Source: Prorocentrum cordatum (taxonomy: Eukaryota > Sar > Dinophyceae > Prorocentrales > Prorocentraceae). Taken from it: 34,545 nucleotides of DNA. Each line of letters opens with the position of its first letter. Position 1 is the first letter of the stretch. Made by a program: the position numbers and the translations under genes. Where the stretch lies: positions 2,501 through 37,045 of the forward strand of contig CAUYUJ010004562.1 of the NCBI GenBank assembly GCA_963575745.1. The letters run 5' to 3'. This document shows, in pieces, positions 19,563 through 30,269 of this stretch. The notes below the pieces were generated by a model that did no database searches, was not told where the DNA came from, and was given only the letters and a program-made list of their open reading frames with translations.

Positions 19563-19975
19563 GACTCCTGGGTGCCTGAGTGTCTCCTGGGTGCCTGAGT
19601 GCCGGGAGCGCGGCGCTTGAGTAAATCGCAGGGAATTCCAACGCAAGGGCGCTATCCTTATGTAGATTGCAAGCAAGTCTCCAGCGAGAGCGCGACTCCA
19701 GAGCGCCGCGAGAATGATTCCTACGTAAATTGTCAGGAAGTCCTGAATAAAATGCGAGGAAGCCTCAGGCGGGAGCGGGGGTCCTGGCTAAATTGTGAGG
19801 AAGTCTCAAGCGGGAGCCGTTGTTGTTGTAACCCAGGGGCCAAGAGCACAGTTTGAGCATCAAGACTTTCCTTGTCAAAAAACAAGGTGCGAGCGTCGAG
19901 GGGCACACTTTGACAGAGAAAAAACAATATGCACCAGTGAGGGGGATCAACAATAATTATTTCGAAATGAAAATT
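19563..19975. repeat. Inner left arm of the 3.5-kb foldback
   Basis: From GACTCCTGGGTGCCTGAGTG through several ~47-bp units (AAATTGTGAGGAAGTC, GCGGGAGC) to GGGGGATCAACAATAATTAT, this matches the reverse complement of 22096-22473 in the same order. Shared landmarks include CAGTTTGAGCATCAAG and GCACCAGTGAGGGGGATC. Divergence is moderate, with small indels. Confidence 0.9.
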
Positions 19976-20863
19976 CAACTGCAGCAGCTACAACAACAAT
20001 AACAACCATAATTTAAAACTGTTCGCTCATATCTGCTCGCGTGCCATTCAACACGTATATCCCGAATCCTCGATACCCGCCCTCTTCGTCTTCGACCGTA
20101 CCCCCTTGGAGGTTTTTTTATACCTGGAAGGGAACAGAGGACGGATGGAAGGAAGGGACAAGGAGAAGGGAAATGATGGAGCACGAGAGAAATTTTCAGG
20201 AGGGGGGCTAGGGGAAGAAAACACGTGGCAGAGCCAAACGGGCAGATCGGGCGGGTAGACCCTACCAGGCGGATCGGGAAGGAAGGCCCAAGCAGCCAGG
20301 TCGAGCAGGCCGGTTGTCGAAGCGTGCGTCCTGCATGAATCGCGAGAAGTCTCGAGCGACAGCGCGATTCCCAAATAAACCGTCAGGAAATCCACAGCGA
20401 TAGCGTGATTCCTGAATGTCGAGGGCGAGGCGTCTGAATACATTACGAGGAAGTCCCACGCGAGAACGCGATTCCTGAATAAATTGTGAGGAGGTCCCGC
20501 GCGAGAGCACGATTTGGGAATAAGTTGTGAGGAAGTATCAAGCGGTGGCCGTTGTTGTTGTAGTTCGAGGGCCAACAACGCAGTTTGAGGAATAAGACGT
20601 TCCCTTATATAAAACACGGTGCGAACCCCGAGAAGGGCATTTCAATTGAAAAAAACATATGTTACCGGAGGGAGTGATCAACAATACAGATTCTTCTGTA
20701 GTGAAAATTCAGCAGTAACAACAAAACCAGCAACAACAACAATAACAACAATAAACAGTGTAAGACTGTTCGCGCATCTGCTCGCGGCCACTCAACACGC
20801 AGATCTCCAAATCCTCGATACCCGCCCTCTTCATATTCGATCGTAACCCTTTGAGGGTGTATA

Positions 20864-20896
<33 letters not shown>

Positions 20897-22095
20897 TCTG
20901 CGACGTACACTTCGCGCAGCCCCTTAAGCAAGGGAGGAGAGGACGGATGGAAGGAAGGGACAAAGGGGAAGGAGGAGGATGGAACACGAGAGAAATTAGC
21001 AGGAGGGGGGCCAAGAACAGAAACCACGTGGCAGAACCAGACGGGCAGATCGGACGGGTAGGCGGGTCTGGAAGGCGGGCCCAAGCGGCCAGGTCGAGCA
21101 GGCGGGTTGCTGGAGCGTGCGTCCTGCATGAATCGCGAGGAAGTCTCGAGCGATAGCGCGATTCCCAAACAAATCGTCAAGAAATCCACAGCGATAGCGT
21201 GATTCCTGAATGTCGAGAGTCCCACACGACAGCGCGATTCCTGTATAAATTGCGAGGACGTCCCGCGCAAGAGTGCGATTTGAATAAATTGCAAGGAAAT
21301 ATCAGGCGGGAGCCGCTCTTGTTGTAAACAGGGTGGCAACAACACAATTTGGTGGTACCTCACTTTCCCTAATAAAATCAAAAGTGCGAGCACCGGGATA
21401 CGCACTTCAAATGAGAAATACAAATGGTTACCGGGCAGGGGGAAATAAACAGTAATTATCATTTGGAGATGAAGATTCAACAACAATAATAGCAACAATA
21501 ACAACAATAATCATAATTGCAAGACTGTTCGCTCCTATCTGCTCACGTGCCAACGAACACATATATCTCAAACCCTTGGTACCCGCTCTCATCGTCTTCG
21601 ATCGTACCCCCTTAGGGGTACATCTTCCTTACCTGCCACGTGCATTTAATGCAACCCCTGAAGCAAAGGACGAGCGGAAGAGGGAGGGATAATAATGGAG
21701 CACGAGACAAATTAGCAGGAGGGGGGCAAAGAGCAGAAAACAAGTGGTAGAACCAGACGGGCAGCTGGAGTGGGCAGACCCACCCATAGCGGGCAGGTCG
21801 GGAAGGCGGGCCCAGGCGACGAGGTCGAGCAAGCGGGTTGCTGAAGCGTGAATCCTGCATGAATCGCGAGGAAGGCTCGAGCGATAGCGCGATTCCCAAG
21901 TAAGCCGTGAGAAAAGCCAAAACGAGAGCGCCATTCCCGAGCGCCGAAGGTGCATCGTATGAATAAATTGCGAGGGCGTCCCACGCGAGAGCGCGATGCG
22001 TACATAAATTGTGAGGACGTCCCGCGCGGGAGCGCGATTTGGGAATACATTGCGAGGAAGTGTCGATCGAGAGCCGTTGTTGTTGAACTCTCACT
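19976..22095. repeat. Foldback loop: three direct repeats of ~720-800 bp
   Basis: Landmarks recur in order: GGATGGAAGGAAGGGACAA (about 20134 and 20948; degenerate near 21675), GGCAGAACCAGACGGGCAGA (20230, 21032, 21748 variants), a ~47-bp array with GCGAGAGCGCGATTCC, a CAA-rich piece, CTGTTCGCTCATATCTGCTC and CCTCGATACCCGCCCTCTTC (20070, 20815, 21575 variants). Units end near TACCCCCTTAGGGGTA, a near palindrome. A TA run (20866-20894) interrupts one unit. No gene is supported; minus-strand open frames of up to 281 codons cross the units but differ between copies. Confidence 0.85.
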
Positions 22096-22473
22096 TCTGA
22101 AAAATAACTATTGTTGATCCCCCTCACCAGTGCATGCTGATTTTTCTCAATCAAAGTGTGCCACTCGACGCTCGCACCCTGTTTTCGACAAGGAAAACCT
22201 TGATGCTCAAACTGCGCCCCTGGCCCCTGGGGTACAACAACAGCGGCTCCCGCTTGAGACTTCCTCACAATTTAGCCAGGACCTCCGCTCTTGCCCGAGA
22301 ATTCCTCGCATTTTATTCCGGAATCGCGCTCTCGCTTCGGACCTCCTCACAATTTATTCAAGAATCGCTCTCCCGGCGCTCTGGAGTCGCGCTCTCGCTG
22401 GAGACCTTTGCGTTGGAAGTTCCTGCAATTTGCTCAAGCGCCGCGTTCCCGACACCCAGGCACCCAGGAGTCG
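22096..22473. repeat. Inner right arm of the foldback
   Basis: Reverse complement of 19563-19975: it begins with ATTGTTGATCCCCCTCACCA and ends with CACCCAGGCACCCAGGAGTC. It has the same internal ~47-bp units in inverted order. Confidence 0.9.
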
Positions 22474-22480
22474 AACCCGT

Positions 22481-22735
22481 TGTGGCCCCATGTGCGTGCC
22501 CTTCGTGGCCCCGCTGTCGCCGTTTGTGGCCCCCTCAGCCCTACGTGGCCCCGTTGTTACCCACAATGGCCCCATCGTTGCCTTCTGTGGCCCCGCATTA
22601 TCTGCCCTTCGTGGCCCCCGCTCGTTCGCGCTCTTCGTGGCCCCAGACGCATTCCCTTCGTGTCCCCGCTGTCGCCCTTCGTGGCCTACTTCGTGTCCTT
22701 CGTGGCCCTGCTGTCGTTCTCTCTCGCTTTCGCTT
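22481..22735. repeat. Outer right arm of the foldback (CTTCGTGGCCCC units)
   Basis: CTTCGTGGCCCCGCTGTCGC and variants repeat irregularly, the reverse complement of the 21-bp units at 19206-19520 but more diverged. Confidence 0.88.
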
Positions 22736-22740
22736 TCGCT

Positions 22741-23321
<581 letters not shown>

Positions 23322-23453
23322 GTCCCCTGTCCGTCCCCCTTGGGGTCGGGTCGACGGTCCGCGGCCGCCCCGCCGATCAGCGCTGCCGCTGGCCAGGCCG
23401 ACGGTCCGAGGCCGCCCCGCCGCTTGCCTGGGCCCGGCCTGCAGGGAAGAAAG

Positions 23454-23882
23454 GTATACCCCCAAAAGGAGCTCGATCGAAGACGAAGAGGGCGGGTATC
23501 GAGGGTTTGGGAAATACGCGTTATAGGACAGTCGAGCAGATAAGGGCGAACAGTCTTAAAATTATTCTTGTTGTTGTAAACTGGGGGCCGAGGCCCTAGT
23601 TTGAGCCCCGTGACTTTCCCTGATAAAAAACAGGATGCGAGCGCGAGCCCCAGGGGAAGCACTTCAATTGAAAAACACAATGGTCACTTTACTGGAAGGG
23701 GGGGATCAACATCAATTATTTTTCAATAGTGAGAGTCCAACGACGACAACGACAACGACAACGACAACGATCATTTTAAGACTGTTCGCTCTTGCTGTCA
23801 CGCGTATCTTACATCCTGTACACTCCAACCCTCCATACCCGCCCCCTTCGTCTTCGATTGCACCCCCTTGCGGGGGGAATAT
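23454..23882. mobile_element. Small inverted-repeat element (MITE-like), ~430 bp
   Basis: Bases 23476-23504 match the reverse complement of 23830-23858 at about 26 of 29 positions (core CGAAGACGAAG.GGGCGGGTAT), and looser similarity extends outward to C/G runs (ATACCCCC and GGGGGGAATAT). The interior contains the CAGTTTGAG-type module, AAGCACTTCAATTGAAAAAC, GGGGGATCAACATCAATTAT and a CGACAA run, all shared with the 19.6-21.6 kb repeats. No ORF of note. It could be a non-autonomous transposon or a rearranged satellite unit. Confidence 0.5.
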
Positions 23883-23984
23883 CTTCGCTGTCGGCAACTG
23901 ACTGAAGTGCGAGGAATTCTCGAGCGAGAGCGCCGTTCCTGAGTTCGGGGACATCTCTGGCCAGGAGCTCTCGGCGACGACGAC

Positions 23985-24019
23985 GAAAACGACAACAACA
24001 AACAACAACAAACAACAAC

Positions 24020-24084
<65 letters not shown>

Positions 24085-24204
24085 TCGACAACACCAGCAG
24101 CAGCAGCAACAACAACATCAACAACAACAACAACAAGAGCAGCAGCAACAGCAACAGCAACAACAACAAAAACAAAAACAACAATAACACCAACACCAAC
24201 GATT

Positions 24205-24246
<42 letters not shown>

Positions 24247-24344
24247 CCAATTACAACAACAACAGCACATTCAGTAGCAGCATCAGCATCAGCATCAACA
24301 TCTCCATCATCACCAGCACCAGCACCATCATCATTATCATCATG

Positions 24345-24375
<31 letters not shown>

Positions 24376-24409
24376 GCATCATCATCATCATCATCAGCAT
24401 CAGCATCAG

Positions 24410-24460
<51 letters not shown>

Positions 24461-24465
24461 TCTCA
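23985..24465. repeat. (CAA)n / (CAG)n / (CAT)n compound satellite
   Basis: CAA runs with CAG and CACCAA interruptions (23990-24275) pass into CAGCAT and CAT runs (24278-24462). Open frames on the minus strand read poly-Val, poly-Leu and poly-Asp. Confidence 0.96.
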
Positions 24466-25033
24466 CCACCGACAACAGCAACAACATCACCATCACCTGC
24501 TCCTCCCCAATATGAAAGCACAGGCGCCTCCTGCAGGCGCATCCACTGGGCGATCTGTCTTCGCCAGCGTTGGTGCCACGTCCGACGTGAGGATCCTGAT
24601 CCATCGGCCGCTGCAAGGGACAGCAGGAGCTTGGTCCCAAGGCAGCTACCGCGAGCATTGCTCACAGCCCCAATGGCGCGAGACAGCCACAGGAGATGGA
24701 GAAAGATGCGAAACATAAGAAGAAGCAGCAGTAACGAAAACAAGAGGAAAGCTAAGACGAATAGCAGCAAGGAAGAAACATGATGCGGAAATAGCATCGG
24801 CACAACAAGAATTGAAGCCCGACGCGCTTCGCTTTCAGAGTCCTGGCATGGTGCACCAGTGCGCGGCATGCGGGAGTGACTCCCGAGACTGCGGACCCCT
24901 GGGGGTCGGCGCTGCGCAGGCCCGGGGTCGGGAAGGTCGCAGGCGAATGCACGTGGGACACCTCGAAGTGCGCGCGCGCGCCAGGGGGTGCGCACGCCAG
25001 GGGCCCAGGAAAGAGTGGAGTATGCGACGGTGA
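24466..25033 (+). pseudogene. Weak coding fragments in two plus-strand frames
   Basis: One frame, open from the CAT tract with no ATG, reads SFSPPTTATTSPSPAPPQYE, CRRIHWAICLRQRWCHVRRE and ends NSSKEET at TGA near 24780. The other frame has ATG at 24512, one TAA at 24716-24718, then continues open to TGA at 25031-25033 (KLRRIAARKKHDAEIASAQQ, MVHQCAACGSDSRDC with a Cys-x-x-Cys). Both look partly protein-like, so a decayed or spliced gene is possible. A minus-strand frame (to 24995) is open too. I cannot decide which is real. Confidence 0.2.
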
Positions 25034-25079
25034 TGGCCGATCAGAAGGGGGGGCTGGTGGTGATGATGGGTTGGCCCTG

Positions 25080-25470
25080 GAGGTTGCTGGTCGGAGAGCG
25101 GGGCAAAGGTTGGAGAGGCGGGGTCGGGACGGTCACGGGCAGCTTACACTGCAGAGGGTATGGAAGGTGCGGTATGCGGGGTAGGGCGGGGGGGCAATGG
25201 TTGGGAAGGCAAGGTTAAGCAGGTCACGGCCAAACTCGAACTGCAGAAGCCCTGGACGGTCTCTAGGGTAGACTGGGGGCAAGGGTTGGAGAAGTCGAAA
25301 TATTTGGGGTAGAACTGGGAGTGGGGTTGTGGAGGCAGGGCCGCGAAGGCCACGGGCAGCTTCGAAGTGCAGAGGTCGTGGGAGGTGTCTGGGGTAGAGT
25401 TGGAGGAGTGGCTGGGGAAGTAAGGTCGGGAAGTTCACGGGCAGTGTCTCAAACTGCAGGTGGGCCAGAC
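25080..25470. repeat. 85-126-bp imperfect minisatellite, four units
   Basis: CACGGGCAG or CACGGCCAA followed by CTGCAG/GTGCAG recurs at 25134, 25225, 25351 and 25436, separated by GGGGTAGA, TTGGAGAAG and similar words. A 200-codon minus-strand open frame crosses it as Leu/Pro-rich repeats and is not taken as a gene. Confidence 0.8.
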
Positions 25471-25599
25471 TACGTGCACAGGCGAAGCTGGATAGGGTCG
25501 GAGGGATGTGAAGTGGCTGGGGGGCTCTTTTGGGGTGAGCTTGGGACCGAGGTCCTACTGGTATGCGTGAGCAGAGGAGGTTGTGTTTGACGCATTGGT

Positions 25600-26330
25600 G
25601 TCTGAGCGCGGGTCGGTTAAGTGGGGTCTGCGCGGGGGCGCTCTTGGGCCAGTTCGGAATACTTTTGGGCCGTCTGGGAGCGCAGCAGGCTCGGTAAGGG
25701 CAGAACGGTGAAATCTTCGACAACGTAACAAACATAAAACAAACGTGTACTCGCAGGGACTTCTCGGGGGGCGTCCCGGCGCGTCAGGCAGGCTTTTCGG
25801 GGACTCTGGAAGCATCTAGGGGCCTCTTGGAGCCGTTGGGGGGCTTCTGGGGGCCTCTTGGAGGCATCGTGAGAGCCTCTTCGGGGCCTCATGCGTTTCG
25901 AGTCGTCTTGGGAGCGTCTTGGGGCCTCGGGCGGACTTCCTGGGAGCCGTTTGAAGTCTGTTGGGGTATCTTGGAGGCCTCTGGGGCTTGTGGGAGCCTC
26001 TTGAGTGCCTCCTGGGGCCCACCTTGAACCTCAGCAGCCCATCGGAGCGAAAAGGCGAGAAGGCGAAAATCTGTCATGATCTTATCGTATAATTGAAATG
26101 TTGGCTTGTCGGCGGCCTCCAGCATAGCCTTTCGAGGGCCTTATTGGGTGCCTCTTGGGGCAGTCGTGGGCGGTCTTGATCGGGAACCATTTGCGAACGC
26201 TCTTTGGCTGATCGGGCTCATTTGGAGCGCTCCTGAGCCGGCTTGGAACCGTTTTGCACATCTCCTGGACTGTCTTGGGGCCGCTCCAGACGCCCTTGGA
26301 TCGTTGTGGCCATTGTGACGCCCATCAATG
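25600..26330. repeat. GGCC/CTTGG family, block 4
   Basis: CTTTTGGGCCGTCTGGGAGC, CTCTTGGAGCC and GGGGCCTC words, in the same orientation as blocks 2 and 3. Two AT-richer cores lie at 25690-25760 and 26040-26105, the second with GCGAAAAGGCGAGAAGGCGA. No gene supported. Confidence 0.88.
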
Positions 26331-26379
26331 GGGGCCCCTTATACTATGAAGTGAAAAAAAGGACTGTTAACCAGCGTAG

Positions 26380-26600
26380 ACACCAAACACTGCGTGATTG
26401 CACTGTGGAGGTGGCAGCTACGCGGTGTAAGCTATGTGATCAAAACTATGTCGTGTACGTTAGGATGTGTGAACTAAGGAAATGACGACTATGCGGTGCA
26501 AGCTGTGCCGTGTAAGTTAAGTGGTGTGAACTGGAAGTGGGAACTATGGGATGTAAGCTATGTGATGTAGACTATGTAGTTAAAACCATGTCGTGCGAGT
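26380..26600. repeat. 14-bp minisatellite, array 3
   Basis: Units such as GCGGTGTAAGCTAT, GTGATGTAGACTAT and GCGGTGCAAGCTGT, more diverged than the arrays at 8.5 and 13.3 kb but with the same 14-base register. Confidence 0.85.
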
Positions 26601-26973
26601 TTATTGCACGAAACGCCCACGAGGCGGCACGGGCGGCAGCGTAGCGAAACCTCGGCATGCCAGCCAAGGGACACAGGAAAACCCGAGACGCCCCGAAAAA
26701 AACCCACGAAACGCGTCCAAGATGACGCGGATACATATTCTTTCCTTCACTCGTCCCTGCAACGTTCCCCCCGGGGTCGTAGGCCACCCGAGAAGAAGGA
26801 AGAGGAGGAGGAGGAGGAGGAGGTGGTGGAAGAGGGAGAGGGAGGAGGATATGGAGGAGGAAGAAGACAGGACGCTTGACATCCGCATAACGGGTCCAAC
26901 ATCAACACACCCAGATTGGTGCCTTGCGCGCGTGTGCAAAATCTCTGGCGATTTGGTTGTGCAACAGGCCTGA
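26584..26973 (+). CDS. Hypothetical ORF, basic then acidic
   Basis: The frame is open from TAA at 26581 to TGA at 26971-26973. It starts with GTG at 26593 or, more normally, an internal ATG near 26722. It reads RGGTGGSVAKPRHASQGTQE, an Arg run from GAG repeats (26805-26840), an acidic stretch, then LDIRITGPTSTHPDWCLARV and CKISGDLVVQQA. The last 30 residues look like real protein. The reverse strand is open over 146 codons, partly because GAG runs lack stops, so the strand is uncertain. No domain recognised. Sequence 26974-27275 holds a further short open frame from ATG 27040 but nothing firm. Confidence 0.25.
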   Translation, partial: NHVVRVYCTKRPRGGTGGSVAKPRHASQGTQENPRRPEKNPRNASKMTRIHILSFTRPCNVPPGVVGHPRRRKRRRRRRRWWKREREEDMEEEEDRTLDIRITGPTSTHPDWCLARVCKISGDLVVQQA

Positions 26974-27282
26974 CGTCTCACTAGGGCTGGCAAGGGGGCA
27001 GACCTCGAAGTTTCAAGGGGTGAGGTCCGAGGTGGCCCCATGAGAGAGGCTCGCTACCTTGTGAGAACGAGTCCCTGCGGGTCAGCGCGGGGGGAGCAGC
27101 TGCTGGGGCCCTTCCACGCGCCATGGGAAAGGGGACGCGCTGGGTGAGCAGGCCCCCCAAGCTAGGGGGGAAGAGGCGGCGACGCGACCACTCAAAAGGA
27201 AAAGAGGAGGAGCAACTGGAGGCCCCTGCGTTTCAAACTGTTGCTGGGGGGGACAAATCCTCCTACTCTACGCTGTCCTCTC

Positions 27283-27284
27283 TC

Positions 27285-27320
<36 letters not shown>
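27283..27320. repeat. (CT)n microsatellite
   Basis: Pure CT run. The stretch from 27320 to 27700 has no feature I can support. Confidence 0.95.
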
Positions 27321-27321
<1 letters not shown>

Positions 27322-27720
27322 GGCTCACTTCTCTGCCGAACTGGTTGGTGATTGTCCCATTCGTTGTCGCCACTATACCCTGATACCCTTTTGGAGTATT
27401 CTACTGTTCCCCCTCGATGTGTAAGTAGGGAAGAGCATTCTGGTAGTCACGGTATGTTGGAGTTGGTGGCCTCGTGGATGCGCTCGCCTTCGCGTTTACC
27501 ACCTTGTTCCCGAGTTCCCCCCGCAGTAATGCACCTGTCGGCGCTCCAGTAAGTCACTCCCCAATACGTCGTCTGCGCGAGCTCTCTCTTGAAGACCCTC
27601 ACGCTGAGATTGCCCCGCTAATGAGGCCCCGCTGAGCCCGCCCGCCCGCCTGGAGTCGCACCCCGAGATAACCTCGCCAACGCACCTCCTGACGAAGTCA
27701 GTGGGCCCCAGTGGGCAATC

Positions 27721-28866
27721 TCACTTGTGGCCGCTGGAGTTGGCCGCCTTCTCTGACTTGGCGTATTTCTTGAAGATCTTGGTACCGTCCACCAAGGTCT
27801 TCGCGCTGCCCCTTAGCTCCTGGCGCTCTCTGAGCCTGTTTGTTCACCTCCTCTGGGTTGAGGTCCTTCAAGGCCACCTTCGTGACGTCGTAGAGGTTCC
27901 TCGTCATTCTTCGCTATCTGTAGCGCCAACTCACACCAGCTCTGCACACTGACGGCCTTCTTCTCAGCTCTTTCCCACACATCCACTGGGCACCTTGCGA
28001 TCAGATCGCATCCGTCGACCTCGTGCGTCATCGGGAAAGCTATTGGGATCAGCTCGAAGAGCCCCTCTGGGCTCATCTTCTGGGCGGCGTCGTAGAATGT
28101 GTAATGGTTATCCTTGATGGCGTCGTCCAGCGCCTGCGGCAGTCTTTCCGCTACGAGCGCTTCCAACTTTTCCCCCACCTTGAGCTCCACCACCATTCAA
28201 GGCCCCTTCCTGAAAGACTGGAGCAGGACGTGCACCCGATGTCTGGCCACTTATCGCTGTCCTCGCCGAAGTCGTTCTTCATTTTGTCCACCCACTCTTT
28301 CATGGGCTTGTCGTCTGGATGTTTCTCCTGCGCCTTCACGAGCTGTGTTCAGTCCACTTTGCACCAAAACGTCCCTTGAGGCCCCCTTGAGTTGGGGCTG
28401 GGGCCTCGCCACCACAACTTGTCCGGAAATTCCCGTCCGCACGAGCAGGCGACGTCCTTCTTTCTGTCCCATCCTGTGCTCCTCCTGCATACGTTGAACG
28501 GCTGCATATTGTCGCCCCACTTGTCCACGAAGCCCAGCGCCTTGAGGTACGTTGTCTGTTTCTCCCCCATGTTCTTCGCCGTCTTGTAGTCGCCCATCTC
28601 GTGCATCTCCTTCTCTTTCTCCTCCAACTCCTTCTTGGCGGCGTTCAACGCTTTGTCGTCGTTAACGTCCATGGCCATGTACTTGTTCAGCAGTGCGTCG
28701 TATTTTTTCTGCTTCGCTGAAGGCTGCGAAGATGCCCCCCATTCATTGTGATGCCCTCCAGCAGTGTTTTTGACATCTCCTTGGACCTCTCTATGACCAT
28801 CTTGTTCCTCTGATTGCGAGACTGTTTCTTCGGTCCTTCCTCTGTCTCAAGGAGCGCTTTCGCCGC
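27721..28866 (-). pseudogene. Decayed protein gene: four frame changes and one stop
   Basis: Reading the minus strand from 28866 (just after an in-frame TAG) gives ERSKEMSKTLLEGITMNG. A frame change in a C/G run (28735-28740) leads to KKYDALLNKYMAMDVNDDKA, LNAAKKELEEKEKEM, GEKQTTYLKALGFVDKWGD, CSCGREFPDKLWWRGP and GTFWCKVD. A TGA (28351-28349) follows where TGG would fit. The same frame continues MKEWVDKMKNDFGEDSDKW, then changes near 28195 to give VELKVGEKLEALVAERLPQA, FELIPIAFPMTHEVDGCDL and VSVQSWCELALQIAKNDE, changes near 27905 (VTKVALKDLNPEEVNKQ) and near 27820, and ends TKIFKKYAKSEKAANSSGHK at TGA 27723-27721. About 380 codons survive: basic/coiled N-terminus, a Cys/Trp cluster perhaps binding zinc, and an alpha-rich C-terminus. 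Function unknown. The 5' end may continue through an intron whose acceptor is the CTAG at 28867-28870. Assembly errors are an alternative cause for the indels. Confidence 0.8.
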
Positions 28867-28931
28867 CTAGATCTGCCCCAGGGATTGTGCTGCCCATGCT
28901 GCTCCTTTTGCTTTCCTCGGTTGTGCTAAGT

Positions 28932-29100
28932 TGAGGAGGAGGAGGAGGAGGAGGAGGAGGAGGAGGAGGAGGAGGAGGGAGGAGGAGGGGGAGGAGGAGG
29001 AGGAGGAGGGGAGGAGGAGGAGGAGGAGGAGGAGGTGGAGGGAGGAGGAGGGAGGAGGAGGAGGAGGAGGAGGAGGAGGAGGAAGAGGAAGAGGAGGAGG
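28932..29100. repeat. (GAG)n trinucleotide satellite
   Basis: GAG with G-run interruptions. Open frames on both strands (poly-Arg, poly-Glu, poly-Leu, poly-Pro, poly-Ser) are artefacts. It lies just upstream of the pseudogene. Confidence 0.96.
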
Positions 29101-29104
29101 ACGG

Positions 29105-29415
29105 GTCGCCCAAGCCCTTCGGAGAAACCCCCCACCCTTCCCCCTTCGTTCCCTGTCGTCCACCTCAATTCCTTTTCCTCCTCCGCTGGCTCCCTCGAGG
29201 GGCCTAGGGGTTGCGAGGCTCGGGTTTCGGTACCCTGCGCCAGTTCCAGTTTCCAGTTTCCAATGATTGCAGTCCTGCTTTCTGCTTCCTGCTGTAAACT
29301 GTTGAAGCCCGCGCGAGGGGGGGGAGTTGAGAAGCGTCCGGGTACCACCCCCGAATCGCGTCGTCTGAATTCCATTGAATTCCTGCGGTGCCGTGAGACA
29401 CGTCAAAATACATGA
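29105..29415. other. Low-copy spacer, nothing firm
   Basis: Normal-complexity sequence with a short repeat AGTTCCAGTTTCCAGTTTCC (29242-29262). Frames are open on both strands but are extended by the neighbouring repeats. Confidence 0.4.
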
Positions 29416-29419
29416 TATT

Positions 29420-30265
29420 TGCGCTCCCGACGCCACGATCCCTTCGCGCCCCCGAGGCCACGATGCCAAATACATTGCGCCACATTCGCGTCCCCGAAAC
29501 CACGATCCCCCGTGAAATACACCATGTTCGCGCCCCCGAGGCCACGATCTCCCGCAAATGACTCTACATTCGCGCCTCTGGGGCCACGATCCTGTTGAAA
29601 TTACGCCACGTTCGCGCGCCACGCCCGCGTCCCCGAAGCCACGATCCCTCGCAACTTGCACCGCATTCGCGTCCCCGAAACCACGACCCCTCGTAAAATA
29701 CACCCTATTCGCGCCCCCGAGGCAACGACCTCCTGTAAATGACACTGCGTTCGCGCCTCTGGGGCCACGATCCCGCGTAAATTGCGACACTGTTGCGCTC
29801 CCGAGGCAACGATCCCTCGCAAATTAAGCAATAATCGCGTCCACGAGGTCAGTAACCCTTGTAAATTATGCAATGCCTGTGTCCTCGAGGCAACGAACCC
29901 TCGTACATTATACAAGATTCGCGTCCCCGAGGCCATTAAGCGTCGCAAAATTATGCCATTATTGCGCCTCCGAGGCAACAGACCCCCGTTAATTATTCAG
30001 GTGTTGCGTCCCCGAGGCAACAAACCCGGATACATTCAACAAAATTCGCGTCCCCGAAGCCAGAATCCTTCGCACATTACATGCTATTCGCGTCCCCGAG
30101 GCCACAAGCCCTCGCAAATTGCTCAATAGTCGCGTCCCCGAAGCCAGAACCCCTCGTAAATCACTCAGTATTCTCGCCCCCGAGGCAAACCCTCGCACAT
30201 CGCTCAATTCTTGCGTCCCCGAGGCAACAAACCCTCGCAAATGATTCAATGTTCGCGCAGGCGCC
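29420..30265. repeat. 42-bp minisatellite, ~20 copies
   Basis: TTCGCG anchors fall at 29485, 29527, 29569, 29611, then (after a 13-bp insertion) 29666, 29708, 29750, and the register continues to about 30250 with GCGTCCCCGAGGCAACAA and CCTCGCAAATTA words. Since 42 is 14 codons, both strands show 14-residue repeats, for example LRGIVASGTR on the minus strand. Confidence 0.95.
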
Positions 30266-30269
30266 CGAA

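Noticed and set aside
29420-30265. Regularly spaced repeats resembling a CRISPR array
   Set aside because: Units are contiguous 42-bp tandem copies with no unique spacers, in a genome with introns and no cas genes.
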